A stretch of 64,000 bases of DNA. It comes from Candidatus Omnitrophota bacterium (lineage in GTDB: Bacteria > Omnitrophota > Koll11 > 1-14-0-20-64-10). The notes below the pieces were generated by a model, which was not told the origin of the DNA, did not search any database, and saw only the letters and a list, made by a program, of their open reading frames with translations. The position numbers and the translations under genes were made by a program. Shown here piece by piece: positions 31,513 to 39,392 of this stretch. Numbering within the stretch: the first letter of the stretch is position 1; each line of letters opens with the position of its first letter. Location of the stretch: NCBI GenBank assembly GCA_023818695.1, contig JAMWCF010000001.1, forward strand, positions 434,001 through 498,000, written 5' to 3'.

Positions 31513-33501
31513 CTACAGATCCCAGGAAATACCAATCAACCATGTCCTCGGAGCAGCCGGGTTCTCCCCGGTCGACACCGCCGTGGCAATGGAGGAGGGA
31601 GCCGTCTCATACTCCTCATCCAGGAGGTTTAGAACGGTGCAATAGACCCTGGTGTTCTTTGGAAGCCGATACTCGAGGGTGCCGTTGACGACCCCGTAGA
31701 TGTCGGCCGGGAACCTGTTGTTGAAATCGTTGATCCTGAACTGATCCCCCACCCACAGCAGATCCAGGTCGCCTGCAAGGTTCTTGACGATAGGAAAGCG
31801 GACCCCAGCCGTCACCCGGTGTCGGGGAACAGCCGGAATCTCATAGCCGGTGAAGATCCCCTTATGGAACTGCGCCTCCATCAAGGTGTAGGTCGAGTAA
31901 TAGGAAACCCCTTTCTCCTTCCAATCACCTGATACGCTCAACTCCATCCCCTTGCGGCGAGTGGTGAAGTTGGAGTTCTCGAAGGTGAAGAAATTGAAAA
32001 GAATCTCATCTTTCGCGTGGATGAAAAAACCGGCCGCCTTGATGACCGCCCACGGAGCCGCCTGCCAGCGGACGCCGACCTCGTAATGGTCGGCCAACTG
32101 CGGTTTCACGTCAACCGAATCGTTAAAAGGCGGCAGGACAGCGTCCAGGTCGTCTATGTTCGGCGCCTTGAACGCGCGCGCAGCGCTGGCATAGATGCTG
32201 GCTGAATCATGGATCCGATAATTGACCCCGACCTTGGGACTCCTTCCTTCGAAGCGCAGCGTCCCGTCGAAAGTTGGAAAAGTTAGTGATTCCTCATACC
32301 GGCTTTTGTCGAACCTAAAACCCATCGTGATCGTCAGCCGCTCGAAGAGGCGCAGCGCCTCCTCCAGGTAGATCCCGTAAGCCGTCCGGTTCGACTCCGA
32401 TTTCGAACCGGTCCGGCTGCCGGTCACCGCCTTGTCTTTGGCGGCGTCCACACCCGCGATGCTGGAGAGCTCCCAGGCGGACCCCTTCGCTTCATGGCCG
32501 ACCCGGACCCCCCCTCCCAGGGTTTTGGCGATGTTGGCAAACCGGCTCGTGACGACCGAATCCGACTCCCTGTCGTTGACGAAAAGATTGCCGACGGCGG
32601 TCCAGGCCTCCCCAATCCTTTGGGTCCACTGCGCGGAAGCGGAATCCTGATGATCGTCAAAAAATCCGGCGAATGACCCCTCCTGTTTCCGGTTCTTCTC
32701 CACGGTCTCCTTCGTGATCCCTCCGGCGAAGCCGGTCGTGTCCTGGTGGTCGCTGGCGGTGAACTCCAACCGGGTGTCGGGAGTCGGCTCCCATCCTCCG
32801 AAAAGATTCACGGTTGTGCCGCGGGAGATGACCCTGTTTCGGTACCCGCCTGTCTCCTGCCGCGTCACCCCAGCGCTGTACGAAAATTTCCCTTCGGTAC
32901 CCCGCGCAACCGAGGTGATGCGCCGGTGAAGATAGCTGCCCACCTCCGCGGAACCCTGGAACTGGATTGGTTTGTCACCTCCACGCTTGGTGATGACGTT
33001 GATCACGCCGCTCAAGGCCCCCTCCCCATAGATGGTGCCTGCCCCACCCCGGATGACCTCGATCCTTTCGATCTGTTCCACGGGGATCGAAAGCCAATGG
33101 ACCTCATCGCCAGTGATCCGGTTCTGGCGGATCCCGTTGACCAACACAAGGGCGTTGGTTCTTGAGCTGTTGGCGAAACCTCTTATATTCAATCCGCTGT
33201 CCACGCCCAAACCGGACCCCGCGGAGTCCAGCAGACTGACCCCCTCAAGCTGGGCCAGAAGGTCGGTCACGGTTTCGGCCCCTGACGCCCTGATCCGTTC
33301 TTCTTTAATCACACTGACATTGCCAGGAAAATCCGACTCGCTGACCCCCTGGCCGGGGACCCTTCTGGGCGTGATCAGAAGTTCACCTAAAGAAACCGGC
33401 TCCTGATCGTCGACGGCAGGAACATCGGCGCCGGATACCGGTGCAGCACAAAGGAAGAGAAGAAACGCGCAGAGTGACGCGAGAGCTGGAAAGTTTTTCA
33501 T
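31513..33501 (-). CDS. TonB-dependent outer-membrane receptor, BtuB-like
   Basis: A 662-residue receptor. Signal peptide at 1-24 (FPALASLCAFLLFLCAAPVSG), a TonB-box-like segment near 35, a plug domain (about 55-165: VSVIKEERIRASGAETVTDL, GFANSSRTNALVLVNGIRQN, IERIEVIRGGAGTIYGEGAL) and a 22-strand-type barrel ending LIGISWDL. It is controlled by a cobalamin riboswitch, so the substrate is most likely vitamin B12 or another cobamide. The ATG is preceded by GAGGGGG. It leads an operon with a DUF6580 membrane protein and two TonB-like proteins. Confidence 0.92.
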   Translation of the reverse strand: MKNFPALASLCAFLLFLCAAPVSGADVPAVDDQEPVSLGELLITPRRVPGQGVSESDFPGNVSVIKEERIRASGAETVTDLLAQLEGVSLLDSAGSGLGVDSGLNIRGFANSSRTNALVLVNGIRQNRITGDEVHWLSIPVEQIERIEVIRGGAGTIYGEGALSGVINVITKRGGDKPIQFQGSAEVGSYLHRRITSVARGTEGKFSYSAGVTRQETGGYRNRVISRGTTVNLFGGWEPTPDTRLEFTASDHQDTTGFAGGITKETVEKNRKQEGSFAGFFDDHQDSASAQWTQRIGEAWTAVGNLFVNDRESDSVVTSRFANIAKTLGGGVRVGHEAKGSAWELSSIAGVDAAKDKAVTGSRTGSKSESNRTAYGIYLEEALRLFERLTITMGFRFDKSRYEESLTFPTFDGTLRFEGRSPKVGVNYRIHDSASIYASAARAFKAPNIDDLDAVLPPFNDSVDVKPQLADHYEVGVRWQAAPWAVIKAAGFFIHAKDEILFNFFTFENSNFTTRRKGMELSVSGDWKEKGVSYYSTYTLMEAQFHKGIFTGYEIPAVPRHRVTAGVRFPIVKNLAGDLDLLWVGDQFRINDFNNRFPADIYGVVNGTLEYRLPKNTRVYCTVLNLLDEEYETAPSSIATAVSTGENPAAPRTWLIGISWDL

Positions 33502-33589
33502 GCGATACCCCCTCGGGATGTGCGGCGATCGGAAGCGGATGGAAAAGGAGAGAATGGAGCCCCTTTCCCACGAAGGAACTTCCTTTCAA
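33502..33589 (-). other. Leader between the riboswitch and the receptor gene
   Basis: This stretch completes the 328-base gene-free gap at 33502-33829. It holds no open frame of note. AAGGAAGTTCCTT is nearly palindromic but too tight to form a stable hairpin, and no T-tract follows. The receptor Shine-Dalgarno GAGGGGG is at its downstream end. It probably acts as the riboswitch expression platform. Confidence 0.5.
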
Positions 33590-33780
33590 CCACGGTGTCG
33601 GACGCCGCGAGGTCTCCTGGCTCTCCCGCTCTTTCGCACGCCTTCCCATCCGCCCTTGACGGCGGCGGACAGTGGCTTCACCTATGCGCGAAAGGAACCT
33701 CTTCGTCCTTCGGACGAAGGCGGGACTACAGTGGCGGGGCCGCGCCGGCTTTCGACCGGCTTCCCTCACACGGAGTCACC
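33590..33780 (-). ncRNA. Cobalamin riboswitch
   Basis: Read on the minus strand, the 5' core has the P3 hairpin GCCGGTCGAAAGCCGGC followed by GCGGCCCCGCCACTGTA, the counterpart of the consensus GCTGCCCCCGCAACTGTA. Further down are AAGCCACTG and GGGAAGGCG, and then the B12 box GAGCCAGGAGACCTCGC (33606-33622). These are the hallmark elements in the right order and spacing. The remaining ~88 bases to the btuB-like ATG hold the expression platform; I see no clear intrinsic terminator there, so control may be translational. B12 binding should repress the operon. Confidence 0.94.
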
Positions 33781-33793
33781 AATTGTGGTGATC

Positions 33794-33822
33794 TTTTTAC
33801 CACCGCCCGAACGGACGGTCAA
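33794..33822 (-). promoter_or_regulatory. Promoter of the cobalamin riboswitch operon
   Basis: Minus strand: TTGACC (33817-33822, 5 of 6), exactly 17 bases, then TAAAAA (33794-33799, 4 of 6). The predicted RNA start lies at about 33786, just in front of the riboswitch P1 region. The -35 box begins only seven bases after the stop codon of the 1360-residue protein gene, so the operon starts independently of it. Confidence 0.65.
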
Positions 33823-33829
33823 GTAAAAT

Positions 33830-36800
33830 TTACGCAGAGATGAGAAGTGCTTCCTGGCCGTTGATATCGAAGGTCGTGTAAGTGCTGATCCGCTGGAAGT
33901 GCCGCAGGTCAGTCAGAAGATTCAGCAGCTCAAAGACACCGAACAGGCGGCGAAGATTGGAGGTTTCCAGCAAGAGGATAGTCGAGCCGGTCAGCTGTTC
34001 TTTCCGTATCTGCACGGCCCTGCCGTAAGAGGCCTCATCCAGAGCCGCGTGGATGACAACCGAATCTTGAAGGGCCGCATCGATCACCTGCAACGCCCTA
34101 GAAGGATCGGCTGGGACGAACCGGACCCGCCGGGCGGCCTCCTGCGGGGAGATCAGCAAGGCCCCTGCAACCGCGTTGATCAGCAACCCCATGTCATCCA
34201 GCGGAATGAGGGCTTCGCTGACCAGGACAATTGGCTCGCTTTCCTCGGAGACAAATTGCCAACTACGCCCCGAAAGGAGGTTCGGCTGGTCCCGCCGGGA
34301 GATGATGAAATCGGCCTCCGGCAGGAAGATCCTCGACCTGCTCCCTATCTCAACAACAGACCGGCCGTCAGGGCGGATGATCCCGGAAAACCGGTTCCCA
34401 AAAAGGGATCCGAAACGTCCCAGATTCGGTTCGATCTCTGGGTCGGCCGTAAGCTGGAAGAGCCCCTCCAAACCGGCCTGTGCCGTGACACCGGGGGTCT
34501 TTCTGCCCGGCGCAACCCAGATGAAGGGCTGTCCCCCTTGAGACCGGGGCATGATGAAAACCATTTGCGGGCTCAAGTTGGAGAGAGAGATCGCCTGCCG
34601 GACGTTCCCGGAAATGAAGGTCTTCGCTTCCGACTCTTCCATGGGAAGATCCCGCTGGGCAACCGGGTTTAGCCCCGCGTCCAAAAAGACAATACTGGAG
34701 AAACGGCCTGTCTGGGCAATTGCCACCAGCTCATCAATCGCTTGCTGCTCCTCCCGACCTCGGGAGAGATAAAGCTCCAGTTCACCCTGCATCCACAAGC
34801 GCGGAAGGGAGGTCCCGTACCGATCCGATTCCCTGGCAAAATACCAGGCCCGCCCCGACAGGAAATCGGCGGCACGCCGAAAATAGCCGGCCGTTTCTGA
34901 CGTATCATCGGGGGGAAACGTCCGGCGCAGCGCCTCCGCCAGAATAAAACTGCCCACAGCGGCAAAGTTTGCCACGGCGACCGCTGAATCATCACCACCC
35001 ACAAACGCCGCCTCCCTGACATCATCGGAGACCGGCTCCGTGAAACGGCCTATGACGGTACCGCGCACTGATGCGCCGAAGCTGTTCGCATCCACAAGCT
35101 GGACAGTTCCTGTCCCGGCCTGCGGGTCCATCGACAGGATCACCCGGCGTCCCAATTCTGTTAATTGGGCCGGCCGCAGCTGCGTTTCCCCTGGAGCAGC
35201 CAAAAAGGCGAAGACTCCCATCCGGTAAAGGGGGGAGTTCGATTGGATGAGAGTTCGCGTTACGCCGTCCCAGTCTCCTGCGGCAATCCGGTCCTGCACC
35301 TGCGTCACAACCAACCGAAACCCTTCGGCCATCGGGTCCGCCAAGACAATCCCCGCCAGACCGGACAAACGCCGCGCTTCATCGGCAATGGCCCGAATGG
35401 CCGCATCATCACCAAGGGGCCTGCCCGGAGCGTTAGCCAGATCAATCAGAACCATCATGGCGCGGGTTCGATCGGTGGCCGCTCCCACGAGAACCATCCC
35501 CTGCTGAATGTTCAAATCAAACCGGGCACTCACCCAGGCCAGAAACAGAACGGCTCGCGCCAGGTCGGGATCCACCGTCGGCTGGTATTGAGAGGACAGC
35601 CCGACCAGCCCCTGCCGCGCCTGATCGAAATCAAGGCCCCCTTCCAGAAAGCGGGTTAAGAACGGGACAATCTCCAGATGGAGTTTCGATGCCCGAACCA
35701 CATCGGAAGCGACGCGGGAGCGGACCAATTCCTCCGGATGGGCCGGTTTTCCCTCTCCTGGTGTTATCTCCTCTAGACCGGCCGATGCAAGCAAATCGCC
35801 GACCCGGTCGAATATCGTGGTGAGAACCCCGGCAGGCAGCGGTTCCTGCGCCGCGGCGAAGGCGGCGGATCCCCTTCCGACATTTACGGGTGCATATCGC
35901 TCGCTCAAGAGTCCCAAACCGACCGCCGGATTCCCGCGCCACCGTGGTGGAAGAACCCCCTGCTCCCGGTTCCCTTCCCTGCGCTCGGGCTGTTCCCTGG
36001 GAGCCGGCCGCTCGCCTGGCCTGCGCCTCTGGAACAGGAAGCTGCTGTGAGGATCCACTCCGATGAAGCCGACCCGGCTGCGATCCTGCATGAGGCGGGA
36101 AACGGTCAACGCGGTCGCGGAGGAGGCCATCCCCCTTAAGGTGGTGAACAGGTGGACGAAAACGGTGGAGTAAGGCAGCCCATCCCCCTCGTAAATCTGC
36201 GAAAGGAGAACGACGCTATCATAAATGGCTTGAGCCCGTCGAAGGGCCTCATCCCGCCGCGCCGTGTCCTGCGTGACCCGGGCAAACTCTACCAAGTAAT
36301 GGATATAGCCGAAGGCCGCCTCCGCCTGGACCATCTGCTCTAGTTTTGGACGCTGATCCCTCGGGACATCCACGTAAGGGTCCTCAAAACCCTGTTGGAA
36401 AAAGAAGATTCCCGTGAAAGGCCTTTGCGCCAGCCGGCGCCGGGCGGCGTCCGAGAAATTGCCGTCCAAAACCAGACCGCTGACCCTCGTGACCACCCGG
36501 CCGTCCCTGTCCTTCGTCCGGAAGTTGTTCCAGACATATTCGATCGCCTGCCAGGCCCTGTCCTCCTCGTACGGCAGGAAGACCTGGGCCACCCAGGTGT
36601 TGTTGTCCACTGCCACGGAGCGATTGAGCGTTCCGTCCCCTCTCATGGCGGTGACAAAATGATCGTCCACCCACGCCTTCTCCCAGATGGCGTTCAAGAG
36701 CACTTCATGACGCCGGGCCAGCTCCCGGATGAACGCCTCCCGGCCCTCCAGTCGGGCCTGATCCATGACGTTGGCCGCCATCCGGTAAACATCCACAAGA

Positions 36801-37912
36801 TCCGCGTTGTGCTCGAAGATAACGTCCACCAATGTTTGGTTGGGATTCCCTTCATAGACTCTATAGCCGGCCTCATCCAGGGTATAATTCCGGCCTGTTC
36901 TGGGGTTCCTGGTGTCCAGCAGGGTGTTGTATTTCATCGCCTGGATCAAACCGTACCGCGGATCTCCCTCTTTCATCACCTGCATCTCAAAGACAAGACG
37001 CCGCAGCAGGCCATTGACCCACTCCAGATGGCGCAACGCCTCTTCCCGAACATCCCTGTCATCGGACCGGAGGGCCTTTTCCACGTAGGCATAGATCGCT
37101 TTCATAGCCCACAGCGTGTTGCCCATGGGGGCCCGGGGATCGATCCAGGAATCCTCGATGGTGTTGTAGGAGAAATGCCATCCGCCGGTGAAACCGAGGG
37201 CCTCCTCATCCCTGCCTATCTCGACCAAAGCACGGATGGCCCTCCTGGCCTCCCCCATTCTGTCGGCGGCGATGTCGTCCAAAATACCGAGTGCGGAATC
37301 GTAAACCCAGACCCGTCCGCCGGTGGCTAGAAAACGAGTCTGCGCCCAGTTCGGATTCCTTTCGTCCACCGCGTAGCTTTGGAAAAGACCGTTGAAATCA
37401 AACCCCTCAAAAGCCCTGCCTCGCAAACACCTGTATTCGGCCAGCCTGGCCTCCGGAATGTTAGCCACCCGGACCCGGGGCCTGTCGGAAATCCGCTGGC
37501 GGTTCAGGAACCTTGTATTGTTGCTGATCAGCCCCTCGTTGACGATCGCTCGGATCCGTCCGTTCAAACGGGCCTCAGCGGCCGGATCCCGCCCCTGCGG
37601 CGGCGCCTGCCCGGGTCCCTGCCCCCCCTGATGAATCCGATCCTGCCGCACCGCCGGCTTCCATAAAGACTCAAAAGCACCGACAAGGTAGGTACCGAAG
37701 AGGGCATAGAAAGCGCCCCTCAAAAAACCTCGGCGAGTCAACCACGGAGTCGCCCCTTCACCGCCAAGCGATCTCTCGAGTTCCTCCAATCCGGCCGATT
37801 CGGCGGGTTGACCTGGTCTCAAACCGTAAACAGACGACGGCGCCGCCAGGCAGAGGATCACAAGAAGCGCTCCCAGACGTTGTAACTCGCTGTTTTTTCG
37901 GGAAATAGCCAT
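33830..37912 (-). CDS. Very large exported protein with tandem Sec-like and Tat-like signals
   Basis: A 1360-residue protein that I cannot assign. Residues 13-30 form a normal signal peptide (LGALLVILCLAAPSSVYG), followed by the short motif GLRPG. After ~25 residues a second, Tat-like signal appears: LTRRGFLRGAF (58-68) and a hydrophobic run FYALFGTYLVGAF. A Gly/Gln/Pro linker follows. Residues ~170-600 are helical and Trp/Tyr-rich, with GGWHFSYNTIEDSWIDP and NTLWAMKAIYAYV, recalling (alpha/alpha)6-barrel glycosidases and phosphorylases (weak). A Pro/Arg-rich linker near 640 leads to a ~700-residue C-terminal part without known motifs. I use ATG 37912; the GTG at 37933 would put seven odd residues in front. 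No Shine-Dalgarno is present. Confidence 0.8.
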   Translation of the reverse strand: MAISRKNSELQRLGALLVILCLAAPSSVYGLRPGQPAESAGLEELERSLGGEGATPWLTRRGFLRGAFYALFGTYLVGAFESLWKPAVRQDRIHQGGQGPGQAPPQGRDPAAEARLNGRIRAIVNEGLISNNTRFLNRQRISDRPRVRVANIPEARLAEYRCLRGRAFEGFDFNGLFQSYAVDERNPNWAQTRFLATGGRVWVYDSALGILDDIAADRMGEARRAIRALVEIGRDEEALGFTGGWHFSYNTIEDSWIDPRAPMGNTLWAMKAIYAYVEKALRSDDRDVREEALRHLEWVNGLLRRLVFEMQVMKEGDPRYGLIQAMKYNTLLDTRNPRTGRNYTLDEAGYRVYEGNPNQTLVDVIFEHNADLVDVYRMAANVMDQARLEGREAFIRELARRHEVLLNAIWEKAWVDDHFVTAMRGDGTLNRSVAVDNNTWVAQVFLPYEEDRAWQAIEYVWNNFRTKDRDGRVVTRVSGLVLDGNFSDAARRRLAQRPFTGIFFFQQGFEDPYVDVPRDQRPKLEQMVQAEAAFGYIHYLVEFARVTQDTARRDEALRRAQAIYDSVVLLSQIYEGDGLPYSTVFVHLFTTLRGMASSATALTVSRLMQDRSRVGFIGVDPHSSFLFQRRRPGERPAPREQPERREGNREQGVLPPRWRGNPAVGLGLLSERYAPVNVGRGSAAFAAAQEPLPAGVLTTIFDRVGDLLASAGLEEITPGEGKPAHPEELVRSRVASDVVRASKLHLEIVPFLTRFLEGGLDFDQARQGLVGLSSQYQPTVDPDLARAVLFLAWVSARFDLNIQQGMVLVGAATDRTRAMMVLIDLANAPGRPLGDDAAIRAIADEARRLSGLAGIVLADPMAEGFRLVVTQVQDRIAAGDWDGVTRTLIQSNSPLYRMGVFAFLAAPGETQLRPAQLTELGRRVILSMDPQAGTGTVQLVDANSFGASVRGTVIGRFTEPVSDDVREAAFVGGDDSAVAVANFAAVGSFILAEALRRTFPPDDTSETAGYFRRAADFLSGRAWYFARESDRYGTSLPRLWMQGELELYLSRGREEQQAIDELVAIAQTGRFSSIVFLDAGLNPVAQRDLPMEESEAKTFISGNVRQAISLSNLSPQMVFIMPRSQGGQPFIWVAPGRKTPGVTAQAGLEGLFQLTADPEIEPNLGRFGSLFGNRFSGIIRPDGRSVVEIGSRSRIFLPEADFIISRRDQPNLLSGRSWQFVSEESEPIVLVSEALIPLDDMGLLINAVAGALLISPQEAARRVRFVPADPSRALQVIDAALQDSVVIHAALDEASYGRAVQIRKEQLTGSTILLLETSNLRRLFGVFELLNLLTDLRHFQRISTYTTFDINGQEALLISA

Positions 37913-37942
37913 AATAAAAAATATACCCGTCACAGCGGGTAT
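37913..37942 (-). terminator. Hairpin with T-tract between pcm and the 1360-residue protein gene
   Basis: On the minus strand ATACCCG (37936-37942) pairs with CGGGTAT (37923-37929) around a six-base loop, followed by ATTTTTTATT. This is the form of an intrinsic terminator for the long upstream operon ending in pcm. The ATG of the next gene follows immediately after the T-tract. The same bases can be read as a promoter for that gene: TTGGAA, 18 bases, TATATT, with the dyad inside the spacer. It may serve both purposes, or the dyad may be an operator. Confidence 0.55.
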
Positions 37943-37989
37943 TTTCCAATGAGATTTCTAAATATTTATAATATTAACTATTCGCTATT

Positions 37990-38649
37990 CTAGGATAGCG
38001 GAAACCCTTCCCCGTCATCATCCGAAGAAACCTCCCCATCCCTCCATCCATGCGACCCGATCAGCGGAACAAAAATGCACCTGGCCGCCTCTCTGGCGAT
38101 CGATCTCCCCTTCTCCCGGCAAACCAGAATCAGCTTCTGTTGCCTCAAATCACCCACGGGGATCACGAAACGCCCCCCCTCCTTCAACTGGAGAAGAAGA
38201 GGCTCCGGCAAGAGCGGAGCGGAAGCGGCAACCAGAATGGCGTCGAACGGGGCCTCCTCAAACCATCCCTCCGAACCGTCCCCGACCTTCAACGTGACAT
38301 TCCTGTATCCCAACTCCGTTAAAACCTCTTCGGCCCTGTGGGAAAGCTCTCCGATCCGCTCAATGCTGTAGACCGAGCGGGCCAACTCGGCCAGAACGGC
38401 GGTTTGATAACCGGAACCGGTTCCGATCTCCAGCACCTTATCTGTGGACTGAATGGCAAGCAGCTCCGTCATGAAGGCGACCATGTAGGGCTGTGAGATC
38501 GTTTGCCCGCAGCCGATCGGGCAGGGACGGTCATCGTAACTGCGATCCCTCATTGGCTCGGGGAGGAAGAGGTGGCGGGGAACCTTTTCCATTGCCGCTA
38601 TGACACGCGGGTCCCGGATTCCGCGTTTGACAAGCTGTTCGGCGACCAT
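37990..38649 (-). CDS. pcm: Protein-L-isoaspartate O-methyltransferase
   Basis: Repairs isoaspartyl residues using S-adenosylmethionine. Motifs: QLVKRGIRDPRVIAAMEKVP, DRPCPIGCGQTISQPYMVAF, and the SAM loop VLEIGTGSGYQTAVLAEL. Two hundred and nineteen residues from the first ATG. Family members usually begin about nine residues earlier (M-x-F-E-x-x-R-x-R-M-V). That extension, INFEEKRRR, is present in frame but starts with ATA at 38674-38676, which overlaps the stop of the GT2 gene as ATAA. The true start may therefore be non-canonical. The last ~20 residues are Asp/Glu-rich. A terminator-like hairpin follows at 37913-37942. Confidence 0.94.
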   Translation of the reverse strand: MVAEQLVKRGIRDPRVIAAMEKVPRHLFLPEPMRDRSYDDRPCPIGCGQTISQPYMVAFMTELLAIQSTDKVLEIGTGSGYQTAVLAELARSVYSIERIGELSHRAEEVLTELGYRNVTLKVGDGSEGWFEEAPFDAILVAASAPLLPEPLLLQLKEGGRFVIPVGDLRQQKLILVCREKGRSIAREAARCIFVPLIGSHGWRDGEVSSDDDGEGFPLS

Positions 38650-38672
38650 CCGCCGGCGCTTTTCTTCGAAGT

Positions 38673-39386
38673 TTATGTCGCTTTGGGGTGCCGTTTCAGA
38701 CTCCTTAAGAAGCGGAAAAACCGGACGGTATCCTGGAACGGACGGATGAAGCTTAATTCCCTTCTGTAGACGGAACTGACCGGAATGGACCGGATCCGGA
38801 ACCCGGCCCAGGCGGCCGCGACGATAAACTCGGATTCGATCTCAAAGCGATCGGCGGAAAACCGGATCTTCTCCAAAACCGGCCGGGAAACAAGACGGAA
38901 TCCACACTGCGTGTCCGGAATCCTCTGTTTGGCAATGCGCGAAAGCAGCCAGGACATAAACCAGTTGGTCAGTCTTCTGACCAGCGGCATCCCGTGGGGG
39001 TGCCCCATCCGGTTGCCGACGATCAAATCAGCCATGCCGGCGCCCGCGGCTTCCAAAAAGCGCGGGATCTCCTCCGGCAGGTGCTGTCCGTCGGCGTCCA
39101 TGAAGATAACCCGCTGGTAGCCCCTGCTGAGAACCTCCTCGATTCCCAGGCGCAGGGCCGCCCCCTTGCCGCCATTCGAAGACCTTGAAAGGACCAGCGC
39201 CCCCCCAGCCCGGGCCTGCTGGAACGTATCATCGGTGGAGGCATCGTCTACAACGATGACATCCAACCCCTGCGAACGGATCTTTTCAACGAGCGAACGG
39301 ATTGTTTGGGCCGCCTGGTAGGCGGGAATCAGAACACAGGTCTTCAGAACCACCAACAGGACCCTGCAGAAAGGAGGGCTCCCCAA
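38673..39386 (-). CDS. Family 2 glycosyltransferase, polyprenol-phosphate type
   Basis: A 237-residue GT-A enzyme similar to dolichol/undecaprenyl-phosphate sugar transferases. Motifs: CVLIPAYQAAQTI, VIVVDDASTDDT, SNGGKGAALRLGI, MDADGQHLPEEI (DXD), VGNRMG, and DTQCGFRLVSRPVLE. It lacks the C-terminal membrane helices of DPM3-like forms but has a hydrophobic stretch near 135-150. The TTG at 39386 and the GTG at 39353 are both possible starts. The stop overlaps the possible ATA start of pcm. With the acyltransferase and GT28 gene it forms an envelope-lipid group. Confidence 0.87.
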   Translation of the reverse strand: MGSPPFCRVLLVVLKTCVLIPAYQAAQTIRSLVEKIRSQGLDVIVVDDASTDDTFQQARAGGALVLSRSSNGGKGAALRLGIEEVLSRGYQRVIFMDADGQHLPEEIPRFLEAAGAGMADLIVGNRMGHPHGMPLVRRLTNWFMSWLLSRIAKQRIPDTQCGFRLVSRPVLEKIRFSADRFEIESEFIVAAAWAGFRIRSIPVSSVYRRELSFIRPFQDTVRFFRFLRSLKRHPKAT

Positions 39387-39392
39387 CCGACC

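Noticed and set aside
37983..38000. CGCTAT/ATAGCG inverted repeat at the end of pcm.
   Set aside because: A six-base stem with six-base loop and no T-tract; too weak for a terminator. The hairpin at 37913-37942 is a better candidate.
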